Shown: positions 36,158 to 44,931 of the stretch, one piece after another
Layout of the letters: the number at the start of each line of letters is the position of its first letter
Numbering within the stretch: the first letter of the stretch is position 1
Source: Allocoleopsis franciscana PCC 7113
Lineage (GTDB): Bacteria > Cyanobacteriota > Cyanobacteriia > Cyanobacteriales > Coleofasciculaceae
Length of the DNA: 64,000 nucleotides
Reading direction: 5' to 3'
Assembly (NCBI RefSeq): GCF_000317515.1
Contig: NC_019738.1
Location: 2,127,623 to 2,191,622 of the forward strand
The notes under the pieces: generated by a model
Seen by the model: the letters and a program-made list of their open reading frames with translations, nothing else
Told to the model about the DNA's origin: nothing
Databases searched by the model: none
Translations under genes and position numbers: made by a program

Positions 36158-38374
36158 ATGGAATCTAAACATTACGTCGAAGATATAGATTTTCAAAAGT
36201 ACTGGCTTATTTTAAGACGACATTGGCTACCCGGTACGACGGCCTTTGCGGTGATTGTTGTGCTCGCAACCAGCTTGGCGTTCTTGAAAAAGCCAACCTA
36301 TTCAGCACTAGGAAGGCTTCTGATTAAGAAGACAAATCCAACATCTGGCTTAGTAACAGAGGCATCAGCAAAAATAGGACAGTTGGAATCCTTAAATTTC
36401 ATGAATACGCCTCTGGATACAGAAGCGGAGGTAATTCGTTCCATCCCCCTGATCCAAAAAACCATAGATACCTTAAAACTAAAAGACAAAGAGGGGAAGC
36501 CTCTAAAACCTGAGGACTTCCTCAAACAACTCACAGTAAAAGGTATCAAAGGAACCGATATATTGGAGATTTCTTTTAAAAGCAAGTCTCCACAGGAAGC
36601 GGCACAGATCGTCAACACACTCATCGATCTTTATAAGCGGAACAATATACTTAGTAATCGAGCGGAGGCCGTTGCAGCTCGCCAATTTATCACCCAACAG
36701 CTACCCGCTAGTGAGAGTACTGTGCGTCAAGCAGAAGCGAATCTGCGTATCTTTAGAGAAAAAAACAACATAGTCGCACTAGAAGAAGAAGCCACTACGG
36801 CTGTGGAGGTAATTGCGGAGCTAGACAAGAAATTAGACCAAACTCGAACTGAGCTTGAAGGTGTAACGGCTCGGGTCGAAGAACTCCAAAGGAAGACAGG
36901 TCTCAATTCACGGCAAGCTATGGCTCTGAACTCCCTTACTCAGTCTCCTGGGGTTCAGGAAGCGCTCGAAGAAGTCCACAAGCTAGAAAACAAGCTGGCT
37001 GCTGAGCAAAGCCGATTCCGAGACCAAAACCCCAACATCGTTAACCTGAAGCTCGATTTAGACGCTAAAAAGGCACTACTACAGGATCGGATCAGGCAGG
37101 TTCTTGGCAGTGGACAGCAAGTTCCCGGCACGAATTTGCAGATGGGGGAGCAAAAACAAAAACTGATCGCAGACCTAGTGAATGCCGAGGTGGAACGCCA
37201 AGATTTGGCGAATCAAGTCACTTACCTGTATCAGGCTCGATCGGCCTACAAACAACGGGTGAATGTCATACCCCGATTGCAACAGGGTCAGCGGGATTTA
37301 CAGCGGCAAGTGGATGCCGCTCAAGCTTCCTATCAAGCTCTCTTAAAAAATCTCCAAGAAGTACGGATTGCGGAAAATCAAAATGTAGGTAACGCCAGCG
37401 TACTGGCCTATGCCAGCGTGGCAGACAAGCCTGTTGGTCCGAAGAAAAAGCTACTCCTAGGTGCAGGACTTGTGGGGGGCACCATGTTTTACGTAGTCGT
37501 TGCTTTCCTTCTAGACCTAAGAGATCCATCGATCAAAACAGCAAAAGATGTACGGGAGTTATATGGGTATACCTGGCTAGGAATGATTCCTAATTCAAAG
37601 AAAAAAGGGTTCTTTCATACCAGAAAACAAGACGAGTTTGTGCCGCCACTTCCCGTTAGAGACGCTCCTCAGGCGGTGAGTTCTCAAGCGTACCGGATGC
37701 TACAGGCTAACTTAAAATTTCTTAGCCCCGATAAAGAGCTGAAAGTCGTTGTAGTGACCAGTTCGGTTTCCAAAGAGGGCAAGTCTACGGTCTCTGCTAA
37801 TTTGGCTGTAGCTATGGCTCAATTGGGTCACCGGGTCTTGTTGATTGATGCGGATTTGCATCATCCGATGCAGCATCATATATGGCACTTAGCGAATGCG
37901 GTAGGATTGAGCGATGTCATCGTGAATCGGTCTGAATTTGGCATCGCGGTGAGAGAAGTGATGGATAAGTTAGATGTCCTGCCATCGGGAGTCATACCTC
38001 CCAATCCTTTGGCTCTGCTTGACTCCAAGCGAATGAACTCATTAATTGAGGAGTTTTCTGGGACCTATGATTTTGTAATTCTTGATACGCCTCCTCTGAT
38101 CTTAGCGGCTGATGCCCTAAGTTTGAGCAAAATGACGGATGGTGTTTTATTGGTAGCTCGACCAGGTATTCTCGACCGAGTCAGCGCTACCGCTGCTAAA
38201 CAATTTTTGGTGCAATCAGGACAGAAAGTTTTAGGTCTAGTCATCAATGGTGTAAGAGTTGGAAACGAACCTGATAGTTACTTCCACCATGCTAAGTCCT
38301 ACTACCAAGAGGACTTCACCACCTCAAAAGAGGTCACGACAGCTCAGAGGGAAAAAATTTCTGACCGCTCTTAA
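36158..38374 (+). CDS. Polysaccharide co-polymerase/tyrosine autokinase (Wzc-like)
   Basis: A 738-residue protein. An N-terminal Wzz-type domain is bounded by TM1 (about 25-46) and TM2 (about 430-450), with a long coiled-coil region between (roughly 185-400). A cytosolic BY-kinase domain follows with Walker A SKEGKST (Lys542), Walker A' LLIDADLHHP and Walker B VILDTPPL. The C-terminal tail is Tyr-rich (DSYFHHAKSYYQ). It controls chain length and export of a Wzx/Wzy-type polysaccharide and is regulated by autophosphorylation. AGGAG at 36147-36151 is a good ribosome-binding site. It heads the cluster. Confidence 0.92.
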   Translation: MESKHYVEDIDFQKYWLILRRHWLPGTTAFAVIVVLATSLAFLKKPTYSALGRLLIKKTNPTSGLVTEASAKIGQLESLNFMNTPLDTEAEVIRSIPLIQKTIDTLKLKDKEGKPLKPEDFLKQLTVKGIKGTDILEISFKSKSPQEAAQIVNTLIDLYKRNNILSNRAEAVAARQFITQQLPASESTVRQAEANLRIFREKNNIVALEEEATTAVEVIAELDKKLDQTRTELEGVTARVEELQRKTGLNSRQAMALNSLTQSPGVQEALEEVHKLENKLAAEQSRFRDQNPNIVNLKLDLDAKKALLQDRIRQVLGSGQQVPGTNLQMGEQKQKLIADLVNAEVERQDLANQVTYLYQARSAYKQRVNVIPRLQQGQRDLQRQVDAAQASYQALLKNLQEVRIAENQNVGNASVLAYASVADKPVGPKKKLLLGAGLVGGTMFYVVVAFLLDLRDPSIKTAKDVRELYGYTWLGMIPNSKKKGFFHTRKQDEFVPPLPVRDAPQAVSSQAYRMLQANLKFLSPDKELKVVVVTSSVSKEGKSTVSANLAVAMAQLGHRVLLIDADLHHPMQHHIWHLANAVGLSDVIVNRSEFGIAVREVMDKLDVLPSGVIPPNPLALLDSKRMNSLIEEFSGTYDFVILDTPPLILAADALSLSKMTDGVLLVARPGILDRVSATAAKQFLVQSGQKVLGLVINGVRVGNEPDSYFHHAKSYYQEDFTTSKEVTTAQREKISDRS

Positions 38375-38424
38375 GTTGATCTGAAAGGTGATCCCCGTAT
38401 TATTACTTACGTCAGAGGACAGGT

Positions 38425-38646
38425 ATGAGCCTAAAGACTCATGTCCTGGGTGGAGGAACCTACCTTTTACTCCGTCAGGGGCTAGGGGTGATCATTAGCT
38501 TTGTGGGCAAGATTCTCAGTTTCGGGAAGATTGCGACTTGTCAAATTTCTATCGCTACCCTAGCCCGCTTGCAGGGAAACCGAGAGCGTCTGCAACTAGA
38601 ACACCGTGAATCAGAAGAACCGGAATTTGTTTGTCAAAAAATCTAA
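38425..38646 (+). pseudogene. Short frame resembling the N terminus of a polysaccharide flippase
   Basis: 73 codons starting MSLKTHVLGGGTYLLLRQGL. The first 30 residues look like the beginning of an oligosaccharide flippase (basic start, then a first transmembrane helix). After about residue 35 the sequence becomes hydrophilic and unlike the family. A full flippase is encoded at 43488. It is probably a deleted relic of a second flippase; a genuine small membrane protein cannot be ruled out. Confidence 0.35.
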
Positions 38647-38697
38647 TTTGTAAAAATTATCTTTTCTCTGTTGCACTACTAGAGAGACTCCAGATTA

Positions 38698-40020
38698 ATG
38701 CTAGAGCCTTTACCACCACGTAAATTAGTTAGCCCACTCTTACACCTTGCCGAAGAGAGATTCGCGGTTTTTGGCGTACTCGTTTTTTCGGGAGTCTTGA
38801 CTTGTTCAAGCTATTACAATGTGTCGGAGGGCATCGGAGGATATGGTTTTTATGTCTCTTCCAGGTTCGACACTGCTGCATCGCTGATGCAGTTGGGAAT
38901 TTATGCGGCTACTATCTTCCTGCTGCTTGCGCGATTAAAAAGTGTTGTTCTTCCTGCGCTGAGAGACCCATTCCTATGGGGTTTGGTAGGACTTATCGTG
39001 TTCTCTTTTATTTGGTCTGATTTCCCCGAACTCTCACAAAAAGCCGGTATAAAAACTTTATATACAACCTTGTTTGGACTATACTTGGCTTCGCGCTTTA
39101 CCTTGAAAGAGCAACTACGGATAATAGCGTGGGCATTGCTTATCGCCACAGTGTTCAGCTTACTGTACACCCTAGCATTTCGGGGGGCTGGCATAGAGCA
39201 AGGAACTCATTCAGGCTCTTGGCGGGGACCGTTGATACACAAAAACCACTTTGGTCGCCTTATGGTCGTATCGTCGCTAGTTTGCTTACTGGCGGCTTTC
39301 AACAGTGGCAGGTATCGTTACCTGATGTGGGTTGGCTGTGGTCTTTCTGTTGCTCTGCTTCTGCTTTCAGATTCAGGAACCGGTTTAATCGTCTTTCTAA
39401 CCCTTGTGATTCTCTTGCCTTTTTACAGGGCTTTGCGGTTGAGCGACTCCCTGGCTATTCCCTTCTTTATTACTATGATCACCGTGGCTGGAGGTATAGC
39501 TTTATGGGCTGGCACCAATTGGAATGACTTACTGTTTAGTTACGGGAAAGACCCTACCCTCAGCGGTCGGACTCATATCTGGGATGCTGTAATTGAACGA
39601 TTATGGCATCGCCCGTGGTTAGGTTATGGGTATCACGGGTTTTGGGAGGAGAGAGGGGAATCAGTCTATGTTTTTCGTGCCGTTCACTACCTAGTCTACC
39701 AAGCTCACAATGGGTTTTTAAACATAGCGATCGAGCTTGGCTTCTTAGGGTTGTTTTGTTACTCGCTGAGTATGCTTTTCACCTACATCCGAGCAATAAG
39801 ATGCGTGCGTTCAGATCAAACATCCGCAGAGCTATGGCCAATAATATACGTAACATTCTTACTGATGTTTAACTATACCGAGACTACAACTGTAGAGCAA
39901 AACTCTATCTTCTGGGTATTATTTGTAGCAATAAGTCTCTCTTTAAAACGTGGAAAGTGGGTGAAGCTTCGGGAAGAAAGCGAAATCAGAGAAAAGAAAA
40001 ATTTAGTCGGACAGACCTAG
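38698..40020 (+). CDS. O-antigen polymerase/ligase family protein (Wzy-like)
   Basis: A 440-residue polytopic protein with about eleven transmembrane segments and the Wzy_C-type region: large periplasmic loop with LSGRTHIWDAVIERL, RPWLGYGYHGFW, and QAHNGFLNIAIELG. The conserved Arg in SGRT and His in AHNGF are as in O-antigen ligases. It probably polymerises or transfers repeat units at the outer face of the inner membrane. The start is ATG at 38698. It lies between the autokinase and methyltransferase genes. Confidence 0.85.
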   Translation: MLEPLPPRKLVSPLLHLAEERFAVFGVLVFSGVLTCSSYYNVSEGIGGYGFYVSSRFDTAASLMQLGIYAATIFLLLARLKSVVLPALRDPFLWGLVGLIVFSFIWSDFPELSQKAGIKTLYTTLFGLYLASRFTLKEQLRIIAWALLIATVFSLLYTLAFRGAGIEQGTHSGSWRGPLIHKNHFGRLMVVSSLVCLLAAFNSGRYRYLMWVGCGLSVALLLLSDSGTGLIVFLTLVILLPFYRALRLSDSLAIPFFITMITVAGGIALWAGTNWNDLLFSYGKDPTLSGRTHIWDAVIERLWHRPWLGYGYHGFWEERGESVYVFRAVHYLVYQAHNGFLNIAIELGFLGLFCYSLSMLFTYIRAIRCVRSDQTSAELWPIIYVTFLLMFNYTETTTVEQNSIFWVLFVAISLSLKRGKWVKLREESEIREKKNLVGQT

Positions 40021-40084
40021 AAAGGCTTCGCTATTCATTTAATTCTCACATCTTTTACCTTTCTCTCTAATATCCCTACTTATT

Positions 40085-41116
40085 ATGCTCAACCAATCTG
40101 TCGGCTTAACTGATTTACTATCCAAATCCCTGGCAGAGAATAGGTCTATGAATATCCAAGCAAAACTTCCGACCAGTATGCATCAAATGCTTAGCTGTCC
40201 AGTTTGCAGGTCGCAAGTGATATTGAATCAGGAGCAAATTGACTGCACCAACCCTTCCTGTAAAATGCAGTTTCCAATCGTTGATGGCATCCCAGTTTTA
40301 ATTAATGAATCTTCCAGTATCTTCTCTTTCAGTGACTTTTTGAGTCAAAAAGATACTACCTTCACTTTTCAGTCTCAGTCTAAACTCAAAAAATTCTTAA
40401 CGAATCGCCTACCCGATATTAATGCAAACATGAAGGGAAAGCGGAATTACAACAAGTTTTTAGAGCTGGTGAAGAAGCAGAATGAAAGACCTAAGATTTT
40501 GGTACTCGGTGGGGGTATTGTGGGGGATGGCATGGAAGAGATATTGTCCAATCCCTCTGTGGAGCTCGTTAGCAGTGATGTTTCTTTTGGGCCTTGTACA
40601 GCCCTGATCTGTGATGCCCACGATATCCCCTTTGAGGATAATTCGTTTGATGGTGTAATCGCTCAAGCGGTACTTGAACACGTTTTAGACCCCAATCGAT
40701 GTGTAGAAGAAATTCATCGAGTCCTGAAAGAAAATGGCGTGGTTTATGCCGAGACTCCGTTTATGCAACAAGTCCACATGGGGAGATATGATTTCACTCG
40801 CTTTACTCACTTAGGGCATCGTCGCTTATTTCGGAAATTTGAAGAAGTTTCGAGTGGTCCAACCTGTGGGCCGGGAATGGCATTAGCTTGGTCTTATCAG
40901 TACTTTCTTTTAAGCTTTGTCAAATCATCAGCCGCCAAAAATATTGTCAAAGCTTTTACTCGATTAACTTCTTTTTGGTTAAAATATTTCGATTATTTCT
41001 TGATTGATAAGCCGGGAACCTTTGATGCGGCATCTGGATATTATTTTATCGGTACCAAAAGCGATCGCGTTCTGGGCGATCGAGAACTGATAAAGCTTTA
41101 TCGAGGCATACAATAG
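40085..41116 (+). CDS. SAM-dependent methyltransferase with zinc-ribbon N terminus
   Basis: A 343-residue protein. Residues about 37-75 form a Trm112-like zinc ribbon (LSCPVCRSQ, then CTNPSCKMQF, IVDGIPVLI). The class I methyltransferase domain follows with motif I ILVLGGGIVGDG, LICDAHDIPFEDNSFDGV, and HRVLKENGVVYAE. It could methylate a sugar unit of the polysaccharide. Start at 40085 or an internal ATG at 40148. It is in line with the exopolysaccharide genes. Confidence 0.8.
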   Translation: MLNQSVGLTDLLSKSLAENRSMNIQAKLPTSMHQMLSCPVCRSQVILNQEQIDCTNPSCKMQFPIVDGIPVLINESSSIFSFSDFLSQKDTTFTFQSQSKLKKFLTNRLPDINANMKGKRNYNKFLELVKKQNERPKILVLGGGIVGDGMEEILSNPSVELVSSDVSFGPCTALICDAHDIPFEDNSFDGVIAQAVLEHVLDPNRCVEEIHRVLKENGVVYAETPFMQQVHMGRYDFTRFTHLGHRRLFRKFEEVSSGPTCGPGMALAWSYQYFLLSFVKSSAAKNIVKAFTRLTSFWLKYFDYFLIDKPGTFDAASGYYFIGTKSDRVLGDRELIKLYRGIQ

Positions 41117-41157
41117 AGACTTTAATTTTCGTGACAGACGTTTATTCAGCCTAAAAA

Positions 41158-42252
41158 ATGCCTAAACTCGCTATTTTTCTCACCTATCTCCGTGGAGGTG
41201 GGGTCGAGAGAGTCATCCTTAACTTAGCTCGTGGTTTTGTTGAGCAAGGTTTAAGCGTAGATTTAGTTTTAGTCAGGGAGGAAGGTGAATTTTTGTCCCT
41301 GGTACCGCCAGGGGTGCGAATTGTGAATCTGAACGGTAAACGCCTGATATCTAGCATCCCCGCTTTGGTACGCTACCTGCAACAGAACAAACCTGTTGCT
41401 TTGCTTTCGGCGATGCAGGATATTAACTTAGTAGCCCTCTGGAGTCGGAGGCTTGCGGGTGTATCGACCCGTGTGGTCATAAGTGTACACAACACCGTCT
41501 CGCAAGAGTCCCAAAATTCAGCCCAGTTGAAGCGACGATTTGCACCGTACTTGGCACGACTATTCTATCCTTGGGCAGATGCTATTGTTACGGTATCCCA
41601 AGGGTCGGCGGAGGATTTGATGCGTTTGGGCTTATCCTCAGAACGGATTCGCGTGATTTACAACCCAGTCGTAACCCCAGAGGTTTTTGAAAAAGTTGCT
41701 GAACCCATTGACCATCCTTGGTTTGAGCCTGGTTCACCTCCAGTGATTTTGGGTGTGGGACGATTGGCAAAGCAGAAAGACTTTCCCACGCTAATTCGAG
41801 CCTTTGCTCAAGTGCGACAGCATCGTCCGGCTAGGCTGATGATTTTGGGTGAAGGGCAAGAACGCTCAGAGATTGAGGCTTTAGTGCAAGAGCTAGGGAT
41901 AGAAAAAGATGTAGCTTTACCTGGGTTTGTGACAAATCCCTATGCTTACATGGCTTCATCGGCAGTATTCGTCCTATCCTCCTTATTTGAAGGGTTGCCC
42001 ACGGTACTGATTGAGGCGATAGCAGGGGGAACCAAGGTGGTTTCTACCGACTGCAAGAGTGGGCCGGCAGAGATTTTGTCAAACGGGCAGTACGGCAAGT
42101 TAGTGCCGGTGGGCGACATTAACGCTATTGCAGAGGCAATTTTGAGTAGCTTGGAGGAGCCTCCTAACCCTGAAGTGCTACAACGCCGAGCGGCTGATTT
42201 CTCGCTTGATAAAGCGGTTGCCCAATATGGGCGGGTATTGCAGGTCGGTTAA
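41158..42252 (+). CDS. Glycosyltransferase family 4
   Basis: A 364-residue GT-B protein with the GT4 layout: N-terminal Rossmann half (LAIFLTYLRGGGVERVILNLA) and C-terminal donor-binding half with VILGVGRLAKQKDFPTLI, LMILGEGQER and FEGLPTVLIEAIAGG. Retaining transferases of this type add sugars to lipid-linked units on the cytosolic side. The donor is unknown. It is followed by a 150-bp gap and a GT2 gene. Confidence 0.9.
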   Translation: MPKLAIFLTYLRGGGVERVILNLARGFVEQGLSVDLVLVREEGEFLSLVPPGVRIVNLNGKRLISSIPALVRYLQQNKPVALLSAMQDINLVALWSRRLAGVSTRVVISVHNTVSQESQNSAQLKRRFAPYLARLFYPWADAIVTVSQGSAEDLMRLGLSSERIRVIYNPVVTPEVFEKVAEPIDHPWFEPGSPPVILGVGRLAKQKDFPTLIRAFAQVRQHRPARLMILGEGQERSEIEALVQELGIEKDVALPGFVTNPYAYMASSAVFVLSSLFEGLPTVLIEAIAGGTKVVSTDCKSGPAEILSNGQYGKLVPVGDINAIAEAILSSLEEPPNPEVLQRRAADFSLDKAVAQYGRVLQVG

Positions 42253-42404
42253 TATAACCCAAACTAAGGCTAGAAACCAAGTGATTCACTGTTAAATTTG
42301 GATAACATTTTTGGGTGGTGCGATCACCTTACACAAAGCCTTGATCAATTAAGACTATTCGCCTAACACTTGTAATGATATTAAATGCCTATAGGGGGTA
42401 AAAC

Positions 42405-43358
42405 ATGAAGGATAAACCTGTCGTTAGCATCGCCATTAATAACTACAATTACGAGCGTTTCCTGCCGGAGGCGATTGATAGCGCGCTCAATCAAACCTAT
42501 CCCCACATTGAGGTAATTGTGGTGGATGATGGTTCTACGGATAACTCCAAGGAAATTATTAAAAATTATGGGGATAAGATTATCCCTGTTTTTAAAGAAA
42601 ATGGGGGACAAGCTTCGGCTTTCAATGCTGGCTTTGCGGCGAGTCGAGGGGATATTATTTGCTTTTTAGATGCTGATGATGCCTTTGTGCCGGAAAAGGC
42701 GGCAGAAATCGTGAAGGCATTTGGCGATCACCAAGATGCGGGTTGGTGTTTCCATTCCCTTAAGTGGGTGGATGCCGATGGCAAAACCTCTATTAATAAA
42801 AACAGCCAGGAAGATGCATCAATTCATAAAAACAGCCATGAAAGTCTAATTCACAAGTACGATTTGAGAGCGCACATCAAAGAAGGCAAACTCAAGGATA
42901 AATTAGACAATCTGCCCTCTACCACCGGTCTTTGCTTTACGCGATCGCTTCTACAACAGATTCTTCCCATGCCTGAAGCGAAAAGAATTGGTCTGAATGA
43001 TGGGTATTTAGAATTCACGTCCATCGGACTGAGTAAAGGCATAATCTTAAATCAAGAATTAGCGCTTTATCGGGTACATGGTTCCAATGCTTATGCCCAA
43101 AGACCAGACCGTCAAAAAGTACAAGCTAGAATTATCGTCTTAACAGCCTATTGGATGCGAACTAAATTCCCAGAATTTTCTAAGTTTACGAATAATTTAT
43201 TGGCAACGGGTTTGGGAATGTATCAACGTGCAGGAGGGGTTGAAATGGAATGCCAGGAATTTGTCGAAAATTATCTAACTTCTATTACGTTCCCAGAAAA
43301 ATTTGAAATATATCTTAGGGCACTTTACAATTACATCAAAAATACTAAATTTCAATAA
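42405..43358 (+). CDS. Glycosyltransferase family 2
   Basis: A 317-residue GT-A protein. VSIAINNYNYERFLPEAIDSAL begins the domain; VVDDGSTDNS and FLDADDAF hold the nucleotide and metal sites. Residues 100-317 contain the acceptor half with helical segments. A strong AGGGGG-type ribosome-binding site lies before ATG 42405. It adds a sugar by inversion to the growing repeat unit; the donor cannot be told. HIP1 site near 42945. Confidence 0.9.
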   Translation: MKDKPVVSIAINNYNYERFLPEAIDSALNQTYPHIEVIVVDDGSTDNSKEIIKNYGDKIIPVFKENGGQASAFNAGFAASRGDIICFLDADDAFVPEKAAEIVKAFGDHQDAGWCFHSLKWVDADGKTSINKNSQEDASIHKNSHESLIHKYDLRAHIKEGKLKDKLDNLPSTTGLCFTRSLLQQILPMPEAKRIGLNDGYLEFTSIGLSKGIILNQELALYRVHGSNAYAQRPDRQKVQARIIVLTAYWMRTKFPEFSKFTNNLLATGLGMYQRAGGVEMECQEFVENYLTSITFPEKFEIYLRALYNYIKNTKFQ

Positions 43359-43487
43359 ATCCATTTTTAAACGACGATTTTAGATTAATTTTGTCTTATT
43401 TTTTCAATTTTAATGTAAAAATCTCGCCGATAACATCAGTCTGCTATTTCGCTCTTTTTGTGTCTACTTACTTTATTGAGCTGCATT

Positions 43488-44822
43488 GTGAATAAGTTAA
43501 CGGCGGTAAGCCAAAAGCTCAGTCCTGGACTCCGTAAGATTATTAAGAACATAGGCTGGCTGTTTGCCGATCGCGTCCTACGCATGGGTGTAGGATTTCT
43601 CGTCGGCGCTTGGGTAGCCCGTTATCTAGGGCCGCAGCAGTTTGGTTTATACAACTACGCGATCGCTTTTGTTTCCCTATTTACTGCGCTTGCCACACTG
43701 GGATTAGACCAAATTGTGGTGCGTAATATTGTTCGTGAACCCTCTTGTAAAGATGAAACCCTAGGTACTACTTTCGCCCTAAAATTTATTGGCGGAATTG
43801 TCACCTTATGTCTAACCCTTGGCATCATTCACCTGCTACGGCCTGAGGACAGCCTAACTCGCTGGCTGGTAGGAATCACAGCAACAGGCATGATTTTTCA
43901 GGCATTTGATACCATCGATTTGTGGTTTCAGTTTAAAGTTGATTCCAAATATACGGTTGTTGCTAAAAATACAGGCTTTATCATTATCACGGTTATCAAA
44001 ATAGCTTTAATCCAAATTAAAGCTCCTCTGATTGCTTTTGCCTGGACAGGTTTATTGGAAATTGCTTTAGGGGCTGTAGGTTTAGTTCTTGCCTATACCT
44101 TAAGGGGAGAAAACTTTAAAGCATGGCATTTCAGTTGGCTACAAGCCAAAATGTTGCTGAAAGAAAGCTGGCCTATGATCGTTGCTGGCATATCGATTAT
44201 GATTTACGTGCGAATCGATCAGATTATGTTAGGTGAACTCATCGGTTCTGAGTCTGTGGGCATTTATTCAGTCGCCTCACGACTCTCAGAACTTTGGGGC
44301 TTTGTGCCGACAGCGATTGTTTCTTCCTTTAATCCTTCTATTATTGAAGCGAAGAAAGTGAGTGAAGAGCTTTACTATAATAAGCTACAGAAAGTTTTCA
44401 ATATTATGACGGTTTTAGCTTATGGAATTGCGATTCCCACTACGTTTCTGTCCCAAGAAATTGTTGTCCTTCTATTTGGTGATAGTTATGCCGCCTCTGG
44501 AGGGGTCTTGGCGATCTATATCTGGGGACAATTATTTTCTTTTTTAGGCATCGCTCGCATAACTTGGACTGTTACAGAGGGATTGACCATGTATGCCTTA
44601 GTTTTTGCCAGCGCTGGGGCTATTGTAAATATTATATTAAACCTTTGGTTAATTCCAATTTATCAAGAAACAGGAGCGGCAATCGCAACTGTGATTTCCT
44701 ACGGATTAGTAGATTACGTTGTTTTTCTTTTATATCGTCCATTTTTTAAAGTGGGTCAATTAATGACTAATGCGCTAACGTTGAGGTTTGTCTTTGCCCA
44801 TGTTCTGCAAAGACTGAGATAG
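43488..44822 (+). CDS. Polysaccharide flippase (Wzx-like, MATE/PST)
   Basis: A 444-residue protein from GTG 43488 (MNKLTAVSQKL); the frame is open from ATG 43458. About 12 to 14 transmembrane helices. Family wording: FADRVLRMGVGFLVGAWVARYLGPQQFG, SWPMIVAGISIMIYVRIDQIMLG, and SVASRLSELW. It should move lipid-linked repeat units across the inner membrane and pair with the Wzy-like polymerase at 38698. Confidence 0.9.
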   Translation: MNKLTAVSQKLSPGLRKIIKNIGWLFADRVLRMGVGFLVGAWVARYLGPQQFGLYNYAIAFVSLFTALATLGLDQIVVRNIVREPSCKDETLGTTFALKFIGGIVTLCLTLGIIHLLRPEDSLTRWLVGITATGMIFQAFDTIDLWFQFKVDSKYTVVAKNTGFIIITVIKIALIQIKAPLIAFAWTGLLEIALGAVGLVLAYTLRGENFKAWHFSWLQAKMLLKESWPMIVAGISIMIYVRIDQIMLGELIGSESVGIYSVASRLSELWGFVPTAIVSSFNPSIIEAKKVSEELYYNKLQKVFNIMTVLAYGIAIPTTFLSQEIVVLLFGDSYAASGGVLAIYIWGQLFSFLGIARITWTVTEGLTMYALVFASAGAIVNIILNLWLIPIYQETGAAIATVISYGLVDYVVFLLYRPFFKVGQLMTNALTLRFVFAHVLQRLR

Positions 44823-44931
44823 CCACTCAAAACTGTTATTTTGAAGTCTTCAATAGCTCAATCCATTAAGTCTTTAACCTCACCACTATTGCCCAGCACT
44901 GAAGACACCTTATTGTCATCCTTATATATTA

